Under the pieces are notes generated by a model. The model was not told the DNA's origin, made no database searches, and saw only the letters and a list, made by a program, of their open reading frames with translations. A stretch of 47,472 bases of DNA, taken from contig CAMYND010000013.1 in assembly GCA_947259645.1 (NCBI GenBank), positions 1-47,472 on the forward strand, given 5' to 3'. This document shows, in pieces, positions 17,390-26,535 of this stretch. The position numbers and the translations under genes were made by a program. Every line of letters starts with the position of its first letter. Position 1 is the stretch's first letter. This DNA comes from Thermodesulfovibrionia bacterium (GTDB taxonomy: Bacteria; Nitrospirota; Thermodesulfovibrionia; UBA6902).

Positions 17390-18556
17390 ATGATGATTTA
17401 TACCAAGAATACACGCAACATGGTCCTGTCTGTTCTGGCGCTTGTCAGCATCGGGACACTGATGGTTTACAGCTCGACCGCCCTGATGTCCATGAGAAAA
17501 TACGGGAGCGGTTTTCATTACCTCTGGAGTCATCTTTTCACCGTATGTGCAGGTGCTGTGGCGATGGTTGCCATGGCAAAACTGGATTACCGGAGAGTCA
17601 GGCCGTTCATTTATGTTTTACTCGGGATTTCACTGGTCATGCTGCTCCTGGTCTTTGTCCCGGGCATCGGCATTTCCGCTAACGGGGCCAGAAGGTGGCT
17701 GAAGCTCTGGCCGACAACGTTTCAGCCTTCTGAACTGGTAAAGATTGTAATGGTGATATTTCTTGCTGACTATATGGACAGGAACATTAACCGGATGAAA
17801 GATATCCGGTTTGGCATTCTGATCCCCGTTGGTGTCATGTTATTTTTTCAGGCGATCATTATTCAACAGCCTGATTTTGGAGCGGTCATGAGCCTTGGCG
17901 TGCTAACGATCTGTCTCTTGATTCTGGGTGGGGCCCGGATAATCCATATTGGGGGTCTGGTTCTCTTCTCGCTTCCAGTTATCTATGTCCTCCTCACGTC
18001 TTCCACCTACAGGATGAAAAGGCTGATGTGCTTTGTTGACCCGTGGAAAGAGCCCTTTGACTGCGGATTTCAGCTCGTACAGTCCTTTATAGCTTTTGGG
18101 AAGGGCAGCCTTTTTGGAGTAGGTCTTGGCGGGAGCAGACAGAAGCTCTATTTTCTGCCGGAGGTCCACACGGATTTCATTTTTTCTCTGATTGGAGAGG
18201 AGCTGGGGCTCATCGGCGTCGTAGTAGTCATAGGTCTTTTTATCTTTTTTTTCAAAAAAGGAATGGATGTTGCGTCAAAAACTGATGACCCATTCAGCTA
18301 TTTCCTGACCTTTGGACTCACAATGATGATATGCATTCAGGCAATTATAAATTTTTCAGTTTCAACAGGACTGATGCCGACCAAGGGCCTGCCGCTGCCT
18401 TTTATCAGCTACGGCGGATCCGCGCTGCTTGTTAATCTGGCTGCTGTCGGTATCCTGGTGAGTATATCAATGAAGAACGACAATACTGAAACAAATGCAG
18501 TGAGGTATGGGGAAGTGGACATGTCACTCAACAACTATATGAGAAGACAGCGATGA
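17390..18556 (+). CDS. ftsW: Septal peptidoglycan glycosyltransferase FtsW (SEDS)
   Basis: The SEDS polymerase that works with FtsI at the septum, extending glycan strands from lipid II. It is polytopic (about ten helices) and 388 residues long. Conserved segments are GISANGARRWLKL, FQPSELVKI, the QQPDFGAVM loop (aspartate conserved in SEDS proteins), and PFISYGGSALL near the C-terminus. FtsW rather than RodA is supported by its place between murD and murG. It starts two bases after murD and overlaps murG by 4 bases (ATGA). Confidence 0.95.
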   Translation: MMIYTKNTRNMVLSVLALVSIGTLMVYSSTALMSMRKYGSGFHYLWSHLFTVCAGAVAMVAMAKLDYRRVRPFIYVLLGISLVMLLLVFVPGIGISANGARRWLKLWPTTFQPSELVKIVMVIFLADYMDRNINRMKDIRFGILIPVGVMLFFQAIIIQQPDFGAVMSLGVLTICLLILGGARIIHIGGLVLFSLPVIYVLLTSSTYRMKRLMCFVDPWKEPFDCGFQLVQSFIAFGKGSLFGVGLGGSRQKLYFLPEVHTDFIFSLIGEELGLIGVVVVIGLFIFFFKKGMDVASKTDDPFSYFLTFGLTMMICIQAIINFSVSTGLMPTKGLPLPFISYGGSALLVNLAAVGILVSISMKNDNTETNAVRYGEVDMSLNNYMRRQR

Positions 18557-19728
18557 ACATTGCTATAGCAGGAGGCGGTACAGGAGGACATCTGTTCCCG
18601 GCTCTTGCAATTGCCAGGGGTCTTGAGAAGAAAATTGCAGGGGTGCGCATAACATTTATCGGAACTGAAAGGGGCCTTGAGGCACGAATAATTCCAAGGG
18701 AAGGCTATGATATCAGATTTATCAGGTCCGAGGGAATGGTCAGGAAAGGAATACTCAAGACCGTGAAAGCAGCACTGAAAATACCGCTCTCGCTGAAGGA
18801 CTCACACAGAATATTGCAGGACATTCATCCTGATCTTGTTCTGGGAGTCGGGGGATACAGCTCCGGTCCTGTGCTGTTGTGCGCGAAATATATGGGGATT
18901 CCCACAATCATTCATGAACAGAACACGCTTCCGGGACTTGCAAACAAAATACTGAGCCGGTTCGTGGATATTATTGCTGTTACCTATCATGAGAGCATGA
19001 AGCACTTTAACGGAGACCGAACATACCTTACCGGCAACCCTGTGCGGAGTGAGATCATGAAGGGCAGCAGAAGAAGAGGGATAAAATCATTCAGCCTTGA
19101 CAATGACCGGTTCACTATCTTTGTTTTCGGCGGAAGCAGGGGCGCAACTCAGATCAACAGCGCTGTTGCTGAGGCCCTTGTTTACCTGGAGCCATTCAAA
19201 GATAACATCCAGTTTTTACATCAGACAGGTGACAGGGATGTAGAGGAGATGAAAGAGGTGTACAGGACGCGCGAATTTAAGGGGACTGTCATACCCTTTG
19301 CCTATGAGATGGCTGACGCGTATGCTGTTGCGGACATGATAATCTCGAGGGCCGGGGCAACAACTCTTGCTGAACTCATGGCCTGCGGAAAAGCAGCTAT
19401 CCTTATTCCCTACCCGTACGCTGCGGCAAACCATCAGGAAATTAATGCGAGGAAACTCTGGGACATGGGCGCAGCCCAGATGATACTGGATAGAGATCTG
19501 AACGGCAAGAGTCTCGCTGACAGCATTAAGTTTATGCTGGAAGACCCTGAGGCAATTTCAGAAATGGAGCGGACAAGCAAGTCGCTGGGCAGTCCGGAAG
19601 CCGCAGGAAAGGTTATTGATTTGATGATGTCGTTACTAAAAAAAAAGAACAAAAGCAATGAGAGGGTATCCATGCGAAGCAGGGCGATGATAAAAGCAGT
19701 CAGGAAAACCAGGCCGGGAAATGTATAA
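18553..19728 (+). CDS. murG: UDP-GlcNAc:lipid I N-acetylglucosaminyltransferase MurG
   Basis: Converts lipid I to lipid II at the inner face of the membrane (GT28). The glycine-rich loop GGGTGGHLFPALAIA is at the N-terminus. GVGGYSSGPV, HEQNTLPGLANK, FGGSRGATQIN and the donor-site stretch SRAGATTLAEL...PYPYAAANHQ follow. At 391 residues it is longer than E. coli MurG by a basic C-terminal extension of about 25 residues (KKKNKSNERVSMRSR). The extension overlaps the murC start by 8 bases and may help membrane association. Confidence 0.96.
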   Translation: MNIAIAGGGTGGHLFPALAIARGLEKKIAGVRITFIGTERGLEARIIPREGYDIRFIRSEGMVRKGILKTVKAALKIPLSLKDSHRILQDIHPDLVLGVGGYSSGPVLLCAKYMGIPTIIHEQNTLPGLANKILSRFVDIIAVTYHESMKHFNGDRTYLTGNPVRSEIMKGSRRRGIKSFSLDNDRFTIFVFGGSRGATQINSAVAEALVYLEPFKDNIQFLHQTGDRDVEEMKEVYRTREFKGTVIPFAYEMADAYAVADMIISRAGATTLAELMACGKAAILIPYPYAAANHQEINARKLWDMGAAQMILDRDLNGKSLADSIKFMLEDPEAISEMERTSKSLGSPEAAGKVIDLMMSLLKKKNKSNERVSMRSRAMIKAVRKTRPGNV

Positions 19729-21121
19729 AAGATTTCAAAAAGTACACTTTGTCGGGATTGGCGGCGTGGGAATGAGCGGCATAGCCGAAGTCCTGAACAA
19801 CCTCGGCTATGAAGTGGAGGGATCTGACCTGAAGGAGTCTGAGACGACGAAGAGGCTGAGAGAGGCCGGCATAAACCTCCATATCGGCCATAAAACAGAG
19901 AACTTGAAAGAAGCAGATGTTGTGGTGATATCATCGGCTGTGTCTGCTGACAATCCTGAAGTGCAGGGAGCCAGGAACATGTCTATCCCTGTAATACCCC
20001 GGGCGGAGATGCTTGCAGAAATAGCTCGGCTCAAGTACGGCGTGCTCGTTGCCGGCGCACATGGAAAGACAACAACAACGTCCCTCATTGCCAGTGTCCT
20101 TGGTGATGGAAAACTGGATCCAACGGTAGTCATCGGCGGCAAATTAAAGGGTATGGGCAGCAATGCACGGCTTGGTCAGGGTGAGTTTCTGGTGGCCGAA
20201 GCAGACGAGAGCGACGGGTCATTTTTGAAACTGTCGCCGACCATCGCTGTTGTGACAAATGTAGACAAAGAACATATGGATTATTTCAAGGACATTGATG
20301 AAATCAAAGATGCCTTTCTTTCATTTATCAATAAGGTGCCGTTTTACGGTCTCTCTATCTTGTGCGGTGACAATCAGTATATTCAGGAACTTCTTCCACA
20401 GGTCCGGAGACGCTATTTGACCTACGGGCTGAGCGAAAACCTGGATCTTGTAGCAAAAAACATCAGGACAGAGGGGACTACGTCGACATTCCAGTGTGAG
20501 TTGAACGGTAAGCTGCTCGGTACCTTTAACGTTCCCTTAATTGGAGATCATAATGTATGTAACTGCCTCGCTGCGATCGCTGTTGCCAATGACCTGAAGG
20601 TAAGCATCGACAATATAGCAACGGCACTTGAAAATTTCAGCGGTGTTCAGAGACGCTTTGAAAACAAGGGAACAGTGAAGGGGATACAAGTCATAGATGA
20701 CTATGGTCACCACCCCTCTGAAATCGAGGCGACGTTAAAGGCGGTAAAAACTTCTCTTGGCCAGAAAGAAGGAAAAACAAAAGGAAGACTGGTCGTGCTT
20801 TTTCAGCCTCACCGATATACCCGGACTCGGGATTTGCTGGGTGAATTCATAGACGCCTTTGTTGATGCTGATAAGGTGGTTTTAATGGACATTTACCCTG
20901 CCGGTGAAAAGCCCCTGCCCGGTGTTAACTCAGAGCTGCTCTTCAGGGGCATTCAGGATACGGGAAAGGATATTGAATATATACAGGGCGGAGATGAAAT
21001 TATGAGTTATCTCCTGTCTGAATTGAGAGAGTTTGATATTTTGCTTACCCTCGGAGCCGGTGATGTATGGAAAACGGGGGAGGAATTTTTCAAATTAAAA
21101 AGCAGAGAGAATGCAGACTAA
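19721..21121 (+). CDS. murC: UDP-MurNAc:L-alanine ligase MurC
   Basis: First Mur ligase of the cytoplasmic pathway. It has an N-terminal HFVGIGGVGMSGIAEVL dinucleotide-fold motif and the ATP loop GAHGKTTTT (residues 112-120). EADESDGSFL, DDYGHHPSEI and FQPHRYTRT, all diagnostic of MurC, follow. The 466 residues are normal. The gene overlaps murG at its start and murB at its end by a few bases, so expression is coupled within the cluster. Confidence 0.97.
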   Translation: MYKRFQKVHFVGIGGVGMSGIAEVLNNLGYEVEGSDLKESETTKRLREAGINLHIGHKTENLKEADVVVISSAVSADNPEVQGARNMSIPVIPRAEMLAEIARLKYGVLVAGAHGKTTTTSLIASVLGDGKLDPTVVIGGKLKGMGSNARLGQGEFLVAEADESDGSFLKLSPTIAVVTNVDKEHMDYFKDIDEIKDAFLSFINKVPFYGLSILCGDNQYIQELLPQVRRRYLTYGLSENLDLVAKNIRTEGTTSTFQCELNGKLLGTFNVPLIGDHNVCNCLAAIAVANDLKVSIDNIATALENFSGVQRRFENKGTVKGIQVIDDYGHHPSEIEATLKAVKTSLGQKEGKTKGRLVVLFQPHRYTRTRDLLGEFIDAFVDADKVVLMDIYPAGEKPLPGVNSELLFRGIQDTGKDIEYIQGGDEIMSYLLSELREFDILLTLGAGDVWKTGEEFFKLKSRENAD

Positions 21122-22112
21122 CAGTGGATTGAAAAAAACGCCCGATAACAGGCCGATGCAGGCCTGCTCCCGGGGGCCGAAGGAAATGGTGAATATAAAA
21201 TCAGAAATAAAAGACCTTATTGAGGGGGAAATCAGGTTTGATGAACCGATGTCAGGCCACACTTCTCTCAAGATCGGAGGGCCTGTTGATATTATGGTCT
21301 TTCCGGAAGACCCGGCATCACTCAAGAATGTCCTTGTCGCGGCCCAAACCGGAGGCCTGCCTCTGTTCTTTTTCGGGGCGGGAACAAATCTTCTTGTTGA
21401 TGACCGCGGGATTGAAGGAATTGCTGTGTCCCTCAAGAAATTCAACTCTATTGATATGACCCGGGGGACTGATGAATTTAACGCGGTGGTCCATGTAGGT
21501 TCAGGTGTGCCAATGGCTCAGCTTATGAGCACTGCGAGAATTAACGGGTTATCAGGACTTGAACCTCTGGCAGGCATACCCGGTTATGTAGGGGGCGCGG
21601 TTTTCATGAATGCCGGTTCCTTTGGAAGGGAAATGAAAGATGTGATCCTCTCCGTTGCGATAATGGACAGGGAAGGACAGATAACAATGCTGAAGAAGGA
21701 TGATATCGGCTTTTCCTACAGATATTCCCAGCTGCCCGATAATTCAGTCATACTCAGCGCTACCATAAAGCTTGTCAAGGATGAACCGGAAAAAGTGGAA
21801 AAACGGATCAAAGACTATATGGCGAGAAAAAAGAAGACCCAGCCACTTGGTGAGTTTTCAGCGGGGTGTGTGTTTAAAAACCCCGAGGGTGATTCAGCGG
21901 GGCTCTTAATTGACCAGGCCGGATGCAAGGGAATGAGGGTCGGGGAAATTGAGGTCAGCACCAAACATGCAAATTACTTTATAAACAGAGGCAGCGGCAC
22001 GTTCACGGATTTCATGAAACTGATGGAAACTGTCAGGGCAAAAGTCCTGTTAAACCAGGGCGTTGACCTGGAGTCTGAAATAATAATTATCGGAAAGGAC
22101 CGGCAAGGATAA
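21111..22112 (+). CDS. murB: UDP-N-acetylenolpyruvoylglucosamine reductase MurB
   Basis: FAD enzyme that reduces UDP-enolpyruvyl-GlcNAc to UDP-MurNAc with NADPH. FAD-domain motifs HTSLKIGGP, GAGTNLLVDD and GIPGYVGGAVFMNAG are clear. The catalytic block reads SAGCVFKNP, with Cys253 where E. coli-type MurB has the proton-donating serine; a cysteine here is known in some MurB branches and is chemically plausible. Two starts are possible: ATG 21111 inside murC (25-residue extension) or ATG/GTG at 21186/21189 behind AAGGA, which gives the more usual N-terminus MVNIKSEI. The longer start is listed, with low certainty. Confidence 0.93.
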   Translation: MQTNSGLKKTPDNRPMQACSRGPKEMVNIKSEIKDLIEGEIRFDEPMSGHTSLKIGGPVDIMVFPEDPASLKNVLVAAQTGGLPLFFFGAGTNLLVDDRGIEGIAVSLKKFNSIDMTRGTDEFNAVVHVGSGVPMAQLMSTARINGLSGLEPLAGIPGYVGGAVFMNAGSFGREMKDVILSVAIMDREGQITMLKKDDIGFSYRYSQLPDNSVILSATIKLVKDEPEKVEKRIKDYMARKKKTQPLGEFSAGCVFKNPEGDSAGLLIDQAGCKGMRVGEIEVSTKHANYFINRGSGTFTDFMKLMETVRAKVLLNQGVDLESEIIIIGKDRQG

Positions 22113-22132
22113 TTGAGAGAGAAGGGCCGAAA

Positions 22133-23128
22133 ATGACAAAAGGTCTCGTCACAAAAAAACGGATAGCTGTTTTAATGGGCGGCATGTCCGCGGAGCGGGA
22201 CGTATCAATGCGGAGCGGCATTGCTATTTATCAGGGCCTCCAGGAACTGGGATATGACTCAGTCATGATAGACGTAAAAAAGGACATTGTGAATGTTCTG
22301 AAAAAAGAAAAAGTGAGACTTGCCTTTCTCGCCCTCCACGGGGGCATCGGCGAAAATGGAGCAATACAGGGGCTGCTCGAAGTGATTGGTATACCCTATA
22401 CAGGTTCAGGGATACTTGCATCTGCCCTCGCAATGGATAAGGAGGAGTCAAAAAAGATTTTTGCTTTTCATGAGATCCCGGTTTCGCCTTCAATGGTGAT
22501 AAAGAAAACAGCGACTCAGAAGAAAAAGTCTGCGCGCCCCCACAAGGTTTCTGAAACACAGGATGCTTCAGGAGCCTATATGTTTCCTGATTTTCCGATG
22601 CCTCAATTTGACCTCCCCTGGGTTGTGAAACCGGTATCAGAGGGATCAAGTATCGGGGTCACTATGATTAAAGAGGAAAAAGACCTCCTTCCCTGCCTCG
22701 AAAAAACCTTTGAGCTTGGATCAAAGGTCATGATAGAAAAATACATCAAAGGGAAGGAACTCCATATAGGTATTGCCGGAGACAGAGTCCTCGGTGGTGT
22801 TGAGGTGAGACCTTCACAGGAATTTTATAATTATGAAGCCAAGTATACTTCCGGTATGACTGAGTACATCATCCCCCCTCAGATAGACGACGCTATACTT
22901 GAACATACAGGAAATATGGCCCTCAGGGCCCATGTAGCCCTCGGGTGTTCCGGTGCTACGCGTGTCGATTTTATCGTTGATAACAGAGACAGTATGCCCT
23001 ATATTTTAGAGGTAAATACTCTGCCTGGAATGACGACAACAAGCCTTCTGCCGAAAATAGCCAGGTCTGCGGGCATGAGTTTTAATGACTTAATAGAGGA
23101 GATAATTCGGTTTGCCGTCAAAAAATAG
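22133..23128 (+). CDS. ddl: D-alanine--D-alanine ligase
   Basis: ATP-grasp ligase making D-Ala-D-Ala for MurF. Seen are LMGGMSAERDVSMRSG (N-terminal glycine loop), LHGGIGENGAIQGLLE, YTGSG, KPVSEGSSIGV (ATP-binding lysine and serine loop) and EVNTLPGMTTTSLLPK at the C-terminus. A non-conserved insert of about 35-40 residues (22499-22619), lysine-rich then proline/phenylalanine-rich (KKTATQKKKSARPHK; MFPDFPMPQF), lies just before the KPVSEGSS motif. The last 17 bases overlap ftsQ. Confidence 0.95.
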   Translation: MTKGLVTKKRIAVLMGGMSAERDVSMRSGIAIYQGLQELGYDSVMIDVKKDIVNVLKKEKVRLAFLALHGGIGENGAIQGLLEVIGIPYTGSGILASALAMDKEESKKIFAFHEIPVSPSMVIKKTATQKKKSARPHKVSETQDASGAYMFPDFPMPQFDLPWVVKPVSEGSSIGVTMIKEEKDLLPCLEKTFELGSKVMIEKYIKGKELHIGIAGDRVLGGVEVRPSQEFYNYEAKYTSGMTEYIIPPQIDDAILEHTGNMALRAHVALGCSGATRVDFIVDNRDSMPYILEVNTLPGMTTTSLLPKIARSAGMSFNDLIEEIIRFAVKK

Positions 23129-23885
23129 AAAGAAAAAATCAACATACCGCAGAGGAGAAAAGATGGTTCTCCTGTTTAAGAGGGCAACCCTTATCATGCT
23201 CGTCCTTGTGATTGTGATACTGGCCGTACTCGGGGCAACGATGCTGGTGAAGAGACTGAGCGTCAATGAGGTGATGATAACAGGCAACTACCATCTGGAT
23301 GAAGAAGATATAATTAACAGTTCAGGCATTAAGAAGGGGGAGCCGCTTTTGAAAGTTAATTTTGAGAAGGTTGATAAAAATCTCCGGCAAAATGCCTGGA
23401 TCAAAAATGTCTCAGTCAGAAAGCAGCTGCCCGGCACAGTTTTGATTAATATTGAGGAGGCAGTGCCGACAGCACTGTTGAGGATCAAGAAGCGGCTTTA
23501 CCTCATTGACAGGGGGGGATATGTGCTCGAGAGAATTGAGGGTGAAACAACACCCTTTCTTCCGGTTTTAAAGGGTATAAACCGCAATAACAAAAAAGGC
23601 ATGGCAGAGGCGCTGAAACTTGTGGGGGCATTGTCTGAGAAGAATACCCTCGCAAACAGGGAGTCGATTGAGGTCGGTCTTGAGTCATATGGCCTGACGA
23701 TGAATATAGACGGTGAATTTATAAAAATCGGATACGGTGATTACTCAGAAAAATTTGACAGGTGGATCGAGCTGGAGCCGGAGCTCAGAAGAAAAGGTCT
23801 GCCAATAAAATATGTAGACCTGAGATTTAAAGACTCAGTAGTCGTTAAACCACTTGAGCCGGTTAAAAGGAAGAAGACCTCGTAA
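23112..23885 (+). CDS. ftsQ: Cell division protein FtsQ/DivIB
   Basis: Bitopic divisome protein that scaffolds FtsB and FtsL. A basic cytoplasmic N-terminus (KNRKKKSTYRRGEK) precedes one helix (about 22-46). The POTRA domain begins VNEVMITGNYHLDEEDI and contains GEPLLKVN and WIKNVSVRKQLPGTVLINIEE, hallmark FtsQ/POTRA segments. The periplasmic beta domain with RLYLIDRGGYVL follows. The 257 residues are normal. It starts inside the 3' end of ddl. Met18 (23163) is an alternative start, but the basic N-terminus argues for the longer form. Confidence 0.93.
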   Translation: MPSKNRKKKSTYRRGEKMVLLFKRATLIMLVLVIVILAVLGATMLVKRLSVNEVMITGNYHLDEEDIINSSGIKKGEPLLKVNFEKVDKNLRQNAWIKNVSVRKQLPGTVLINIEEAVPTALLRIKKRLYLIDRGGYVLERIEGETTPFLPVLKGINRNNKKGMAEALKLVGALSEKNTLANRESIEVGLESYGLTMNIDGEFIKIGYGDYSEKFDRWIELEPELRRKGLPIKYVDLRFKDSVVVKPLEPVKRKKTS

Positions 23886-23887
23886 TC

Positions 23888-25183
23888 ATGCATTTTGGAT
23901 TTATCAAAGAAATAGGCACAAAAAACAGCAGCCTCGTAGTAGGGCTTGACATCGGGACCGCGAATGTAAGCGTTGTAGTCGCTGAAGTCAACAATGAGAG
24001 AGTTGCCAGAAAAGCCTCGCCGCAGAATGGAGCAAAGGGTGCTGATGTCAATATTCTCGGCATGGGGACAGTGCCCTCCAGCGGAATTAAAAAAGGTGTC
24101 GTAACAAACATAGAGAGTACGGTTCAGTCAATACAGGAAGCTGTAGCGGAGGCTGAATCAACTGCGGGAATTCATATCCGGGAAGTATATGCCGGGATAT
24201 CAGGCAGTCACGTGGAGTGTATATCGAGCAATGGGGTCATTGCGGTCAAAGAAAAGGAGATCAGCCAGAAAGAGGTTGACAGTGTTATTGAAGCTGCCCG
24301 TGCCGTTGCGATCCCCTTTGACAGGGAGATACTCCATGTGATACCGGTTGAGTACACGGTGGACGGGCAGAGTGAAATTATTGATCCCCGGGGGATGGAA
24401 GGAGTGAGGCTGGAGACTGATGTGCAGATTATCACCGGAACAGCAACTTCCGTCAGGAATTTATTGAAAAGTTGTCAGAAGGCGGGACTCGAAGTAATGG
24501 ATATTATATTCCAGCCTCTGGCTGCCGCTGAATCAGTATTGACCACTGACGAAAAGGACCTTGGCGTAGCACTGGTGGATGTCGGCGGCGGGACAACGGA
24601 CATTGCCCTTTTTAAAGACGGACATCTCTGTCACTCAGGTGTCCTTGCGCTGGGAGGGAATAATTTTACAAACGATGTGGCAATCGGCCTGAGAATACCA
24701 ACCCTTGAAGCGGAGAAACTGAAGAAAAATGAGGGCTGCTCCATGATTTCACTTTTAAGGGACACCGATGATGTAGAGATACACAGCGATAAACGGACAG
24801 GGAAAATAATCCCCCGAAGCTATCTTGTGGAGATACTGCAGCCCCGTGCCGAAGAGTTGTTCTCACTTATTAAAGAAGAGATCAACGGGAGGGGATTTTA
24901 TGGATACATGAACGCGGGAGTTGTTTTGACCGGAGGCTCAGTTCTTATGGAGGGGATGGATGTGATGGCTGAAAACATCCTCGAGCTGCCTGTGAGAATA
25001 GGTGTTCCTGGAGATATGGAGGGCTTATCATTAGCTGCCAGGAATCCTGCAACTGTTACCGCTGTGGGCCTGATGCTCTGCGGGGCGCAGGAACTAATGA
25101 TGGCACGTCTATCAAGAGAAAACACGGTTTTATCAGGAATGAGAAACAGGATGAAGGGTCTTGTCGGAGGGTTTTTTGCCTGA
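23888..25183 (+). CDS. ftsA: Cell division protein FtsA
   Basis: Actin-like ATPase that tethers FtsZ to the membrane. The phosphate-1 motif is VVGLDIGTANVSVVVAE, phosphate-2 VDVGGGTTDIALF, and the adenosine motif LTGGSVLMEGM. The family-specific 1C domain occupies roughly residues 95-175. The C-terminal MRNRMKGLVGGFFA is a plausible amphipathic membrane-targeting helix. The 431 residues are normal. A short polar insert (KASPQNGAKGADVN) follows the first beta strands. It starts two bases after ftsQ. Confidence 0.96.
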   Translation: MHFGFIKEIGTKNSSLVVGLDIGTANVSVVVAEVNNERVARKASPQNGAKGADVNILGMGTVPSSGIKKGVVTNIESTVQSIQEAVAEAESTAGIHIREVYAGISGSHVECISSNGVIAVKEKEISQKEVDSVIEAARAVAIPFDREILHVIPVEYTVDGQSEIIDPRGMEGVRLETDVQIITGTATSVRNLLKSCQKAGLEVMDIIFQPLAAAESVLTTDEKDLGVALVDVGGGTTDIALFKDGHLCHSGVLALGGNNFTNDVAIGLRIPTLEAEKLKKNEGCSMISLLRDTDDVEIHSDKRTGKIIPRSYLVEILQPRAEELFSLIKEEINGRGFYGYMNAGVVLTGGSVLMEGMDVMAENILELPVRIGVPGDMEGLSLAARNPATVTAVGLMLCGAQELMMARLSRENTVLSGMRNRMKGLVGGFFA

Positions 25184-25228
25184 AGATTGCCCAATGCAGA
25201 TAATATAAAAACAGGAAAGGAGAAAAAC

Positions 25229-26386
25229 ATGCAAATATTTGAAATGGAGGAAGTTCAGAACACAAATGCAAATATCAAGATAGTAGGCGTCGGCGGAGGA
25301 GGGAGTAACGCGGTTAACAGCATGATTGCATCCAGTCTGCAGGGAGTGGAATTCGTTGCGATCAACACAGACGCCCAGGCACTTGAGTCATCTCTTGCCC
25401 ATCAGCGCATTCGCATTGGCAACTCCCTGACAAAGGGGTTGGGAGCAGGTGCTGATCCTGAAGTGGGGCGGCAGGCAGCCCTTGATGACCGCGACCTGAT
25501 CGAAGAGGCGATCAAAGGCGCTGACATGGTATTTGTTACAGCCGGAATGGGCGGTGGAACAGGGACAGGCGCATCTCCTGTCATTGCTGAGGTAGCAAGG
25601 GAGCAGGGAATTCTCACTACTGCGGTGGTGACGAGACCCTTCCTCTTTGAAGGAAACAAGAGATCGAGAAATGCTGAGCAGGGCATAAAGGAGCTGAAGA
25701 AACATGTTGATGCGATTATCATAATCCATAACAACCGAATCCTTGACATAACCGAGAAACATACGCCGTGGCTCCAGGCGTTAAACTTCGCAAACGATGT
25801 CCTCAGGCAGGCCGTAAAAGGCATATCAGATCTGATTCTCGTGCCCGGTCTTATCAACCAGGACTTTGCGGACATAAAAACAATACTGTCAGAGAGCGGC
25901 AGGGCCCTGATGGGAGTCGGAAACGCAGAGGGAGAAAACAGGGCTGTAACAGCGGCAAAGATGGCAATCAAAAGCCCCCTGTTGGAGGAGACCTCCATTG
26001 ATGGTGCGAAGGGATTACTCATAAACATCACTGGAGGCTCCTCCTTATCATTTCATGAGGTCCATGAGGCTGCAAGCCTTATCCAGGACGCTGCTCATGA
26101 AGACGCTGAAATCATATTCGGTTCAGTTATTGATTCTGATCTGGATGACAAAATCATCGTTACCGTAATAGCGACCGGGTTTGAGGAGAAGTCCAAGGCT
26201 GTGATGACATCCTTTGAAAAGTGGAGGCCTTCCCGAGAGCTGAGCAGCCTGAAAAGTTCGTCAAGGATATTGTCAAATACCACTCTCCAGGAAAGCAGTT
26301 CCCGCATGTCCGAGAGTGACCTTGATATCCCGACCTTTATGCGAAAAAGTACCTATGATCAAGTACGGGATGAAAAAGGCGTTTAA
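25229..26386 (+). CDS. ftsZ: Cell division GTPase FtsZ
   Basis: Tubulin homologue forming the Z-ring. The N-terminal IKIVGVGGGGSNAVN nucleotide motif, the GGGTGTG tubulin signature (108-114), and the T7-loop region FADIKTILSESGRALMG are present. The tail ends in DIPTFMRK, the conserved peptide that binds FtsA. The open frame reaches 25187, but ATG 25229 has AAAGGAG six bases upstream and gives the normal 385-residue protein. It is the last gene of the dcw cluster, followed by a strong hairpin. The linker between GTPase domain and tail is short and serine-rich. Confidence 0.97.
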   Translation: MQIFEMEEVQNTNANIKIVGVGGGGSNAVNSMIASSLQGVEFVAINTDAQALESSLAHQRIRIGNSLTKGLGAGADPEVGRQAALDDRDLIEEAIKGADMVFVTAGMGGGTGTGASPVIAEVAREQGILTTAVVTRPFLFEGNKRSRNAEQGIKELKKHVDAIIIIHNNRILDITEKHTPWLQALNFANDVLRQAVKGISDLILVPGLINQDFADIKTILSESGRALMGVGNAEGENRAVTAAKMAIKSPLLEETSIDGAKGLLINITGGSSLSFHEVHEAASLIQDAAHEDAEIIFGSVIDSDLDDKIIVTVIATGFEEKSKAVMTSFEKWRPSRELSSLKSSSRILSNTTLQESSSRMSESDLDIPTFMRKSTYDQVRDEKGV

Positions 26387-26413
26387 GGTAGTATAGCCAG
26401 GTCCTGACCCTTT

Positions 26414-26448
26414 CCTCTCATATCGAGGTCCCACCTCGATATGAGAGG
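26414..26448. terminator. Perfect 16-bp hairpin after ftsZ
   Basis: CCTCTCATATCGAGGT, loop CCC, then the exact complement. The stem is very stable and lies 27 bases after the ftsZ stop. Neither strand has a U-tract behind it, so it is not a canonical intrinsic terminator. It may protect the mRNA 3' end or be a dispersed palindromic repeat. Confidence 0.5.
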
Positions 26449-26535
26449 ATCCTTCAATTACCGCAGTATATATGATAAAATATCCAAACTTTCAGCAGCA
26501 ATACTAAACAGTAGCAGCAGGTGGAGAGGTACGGG

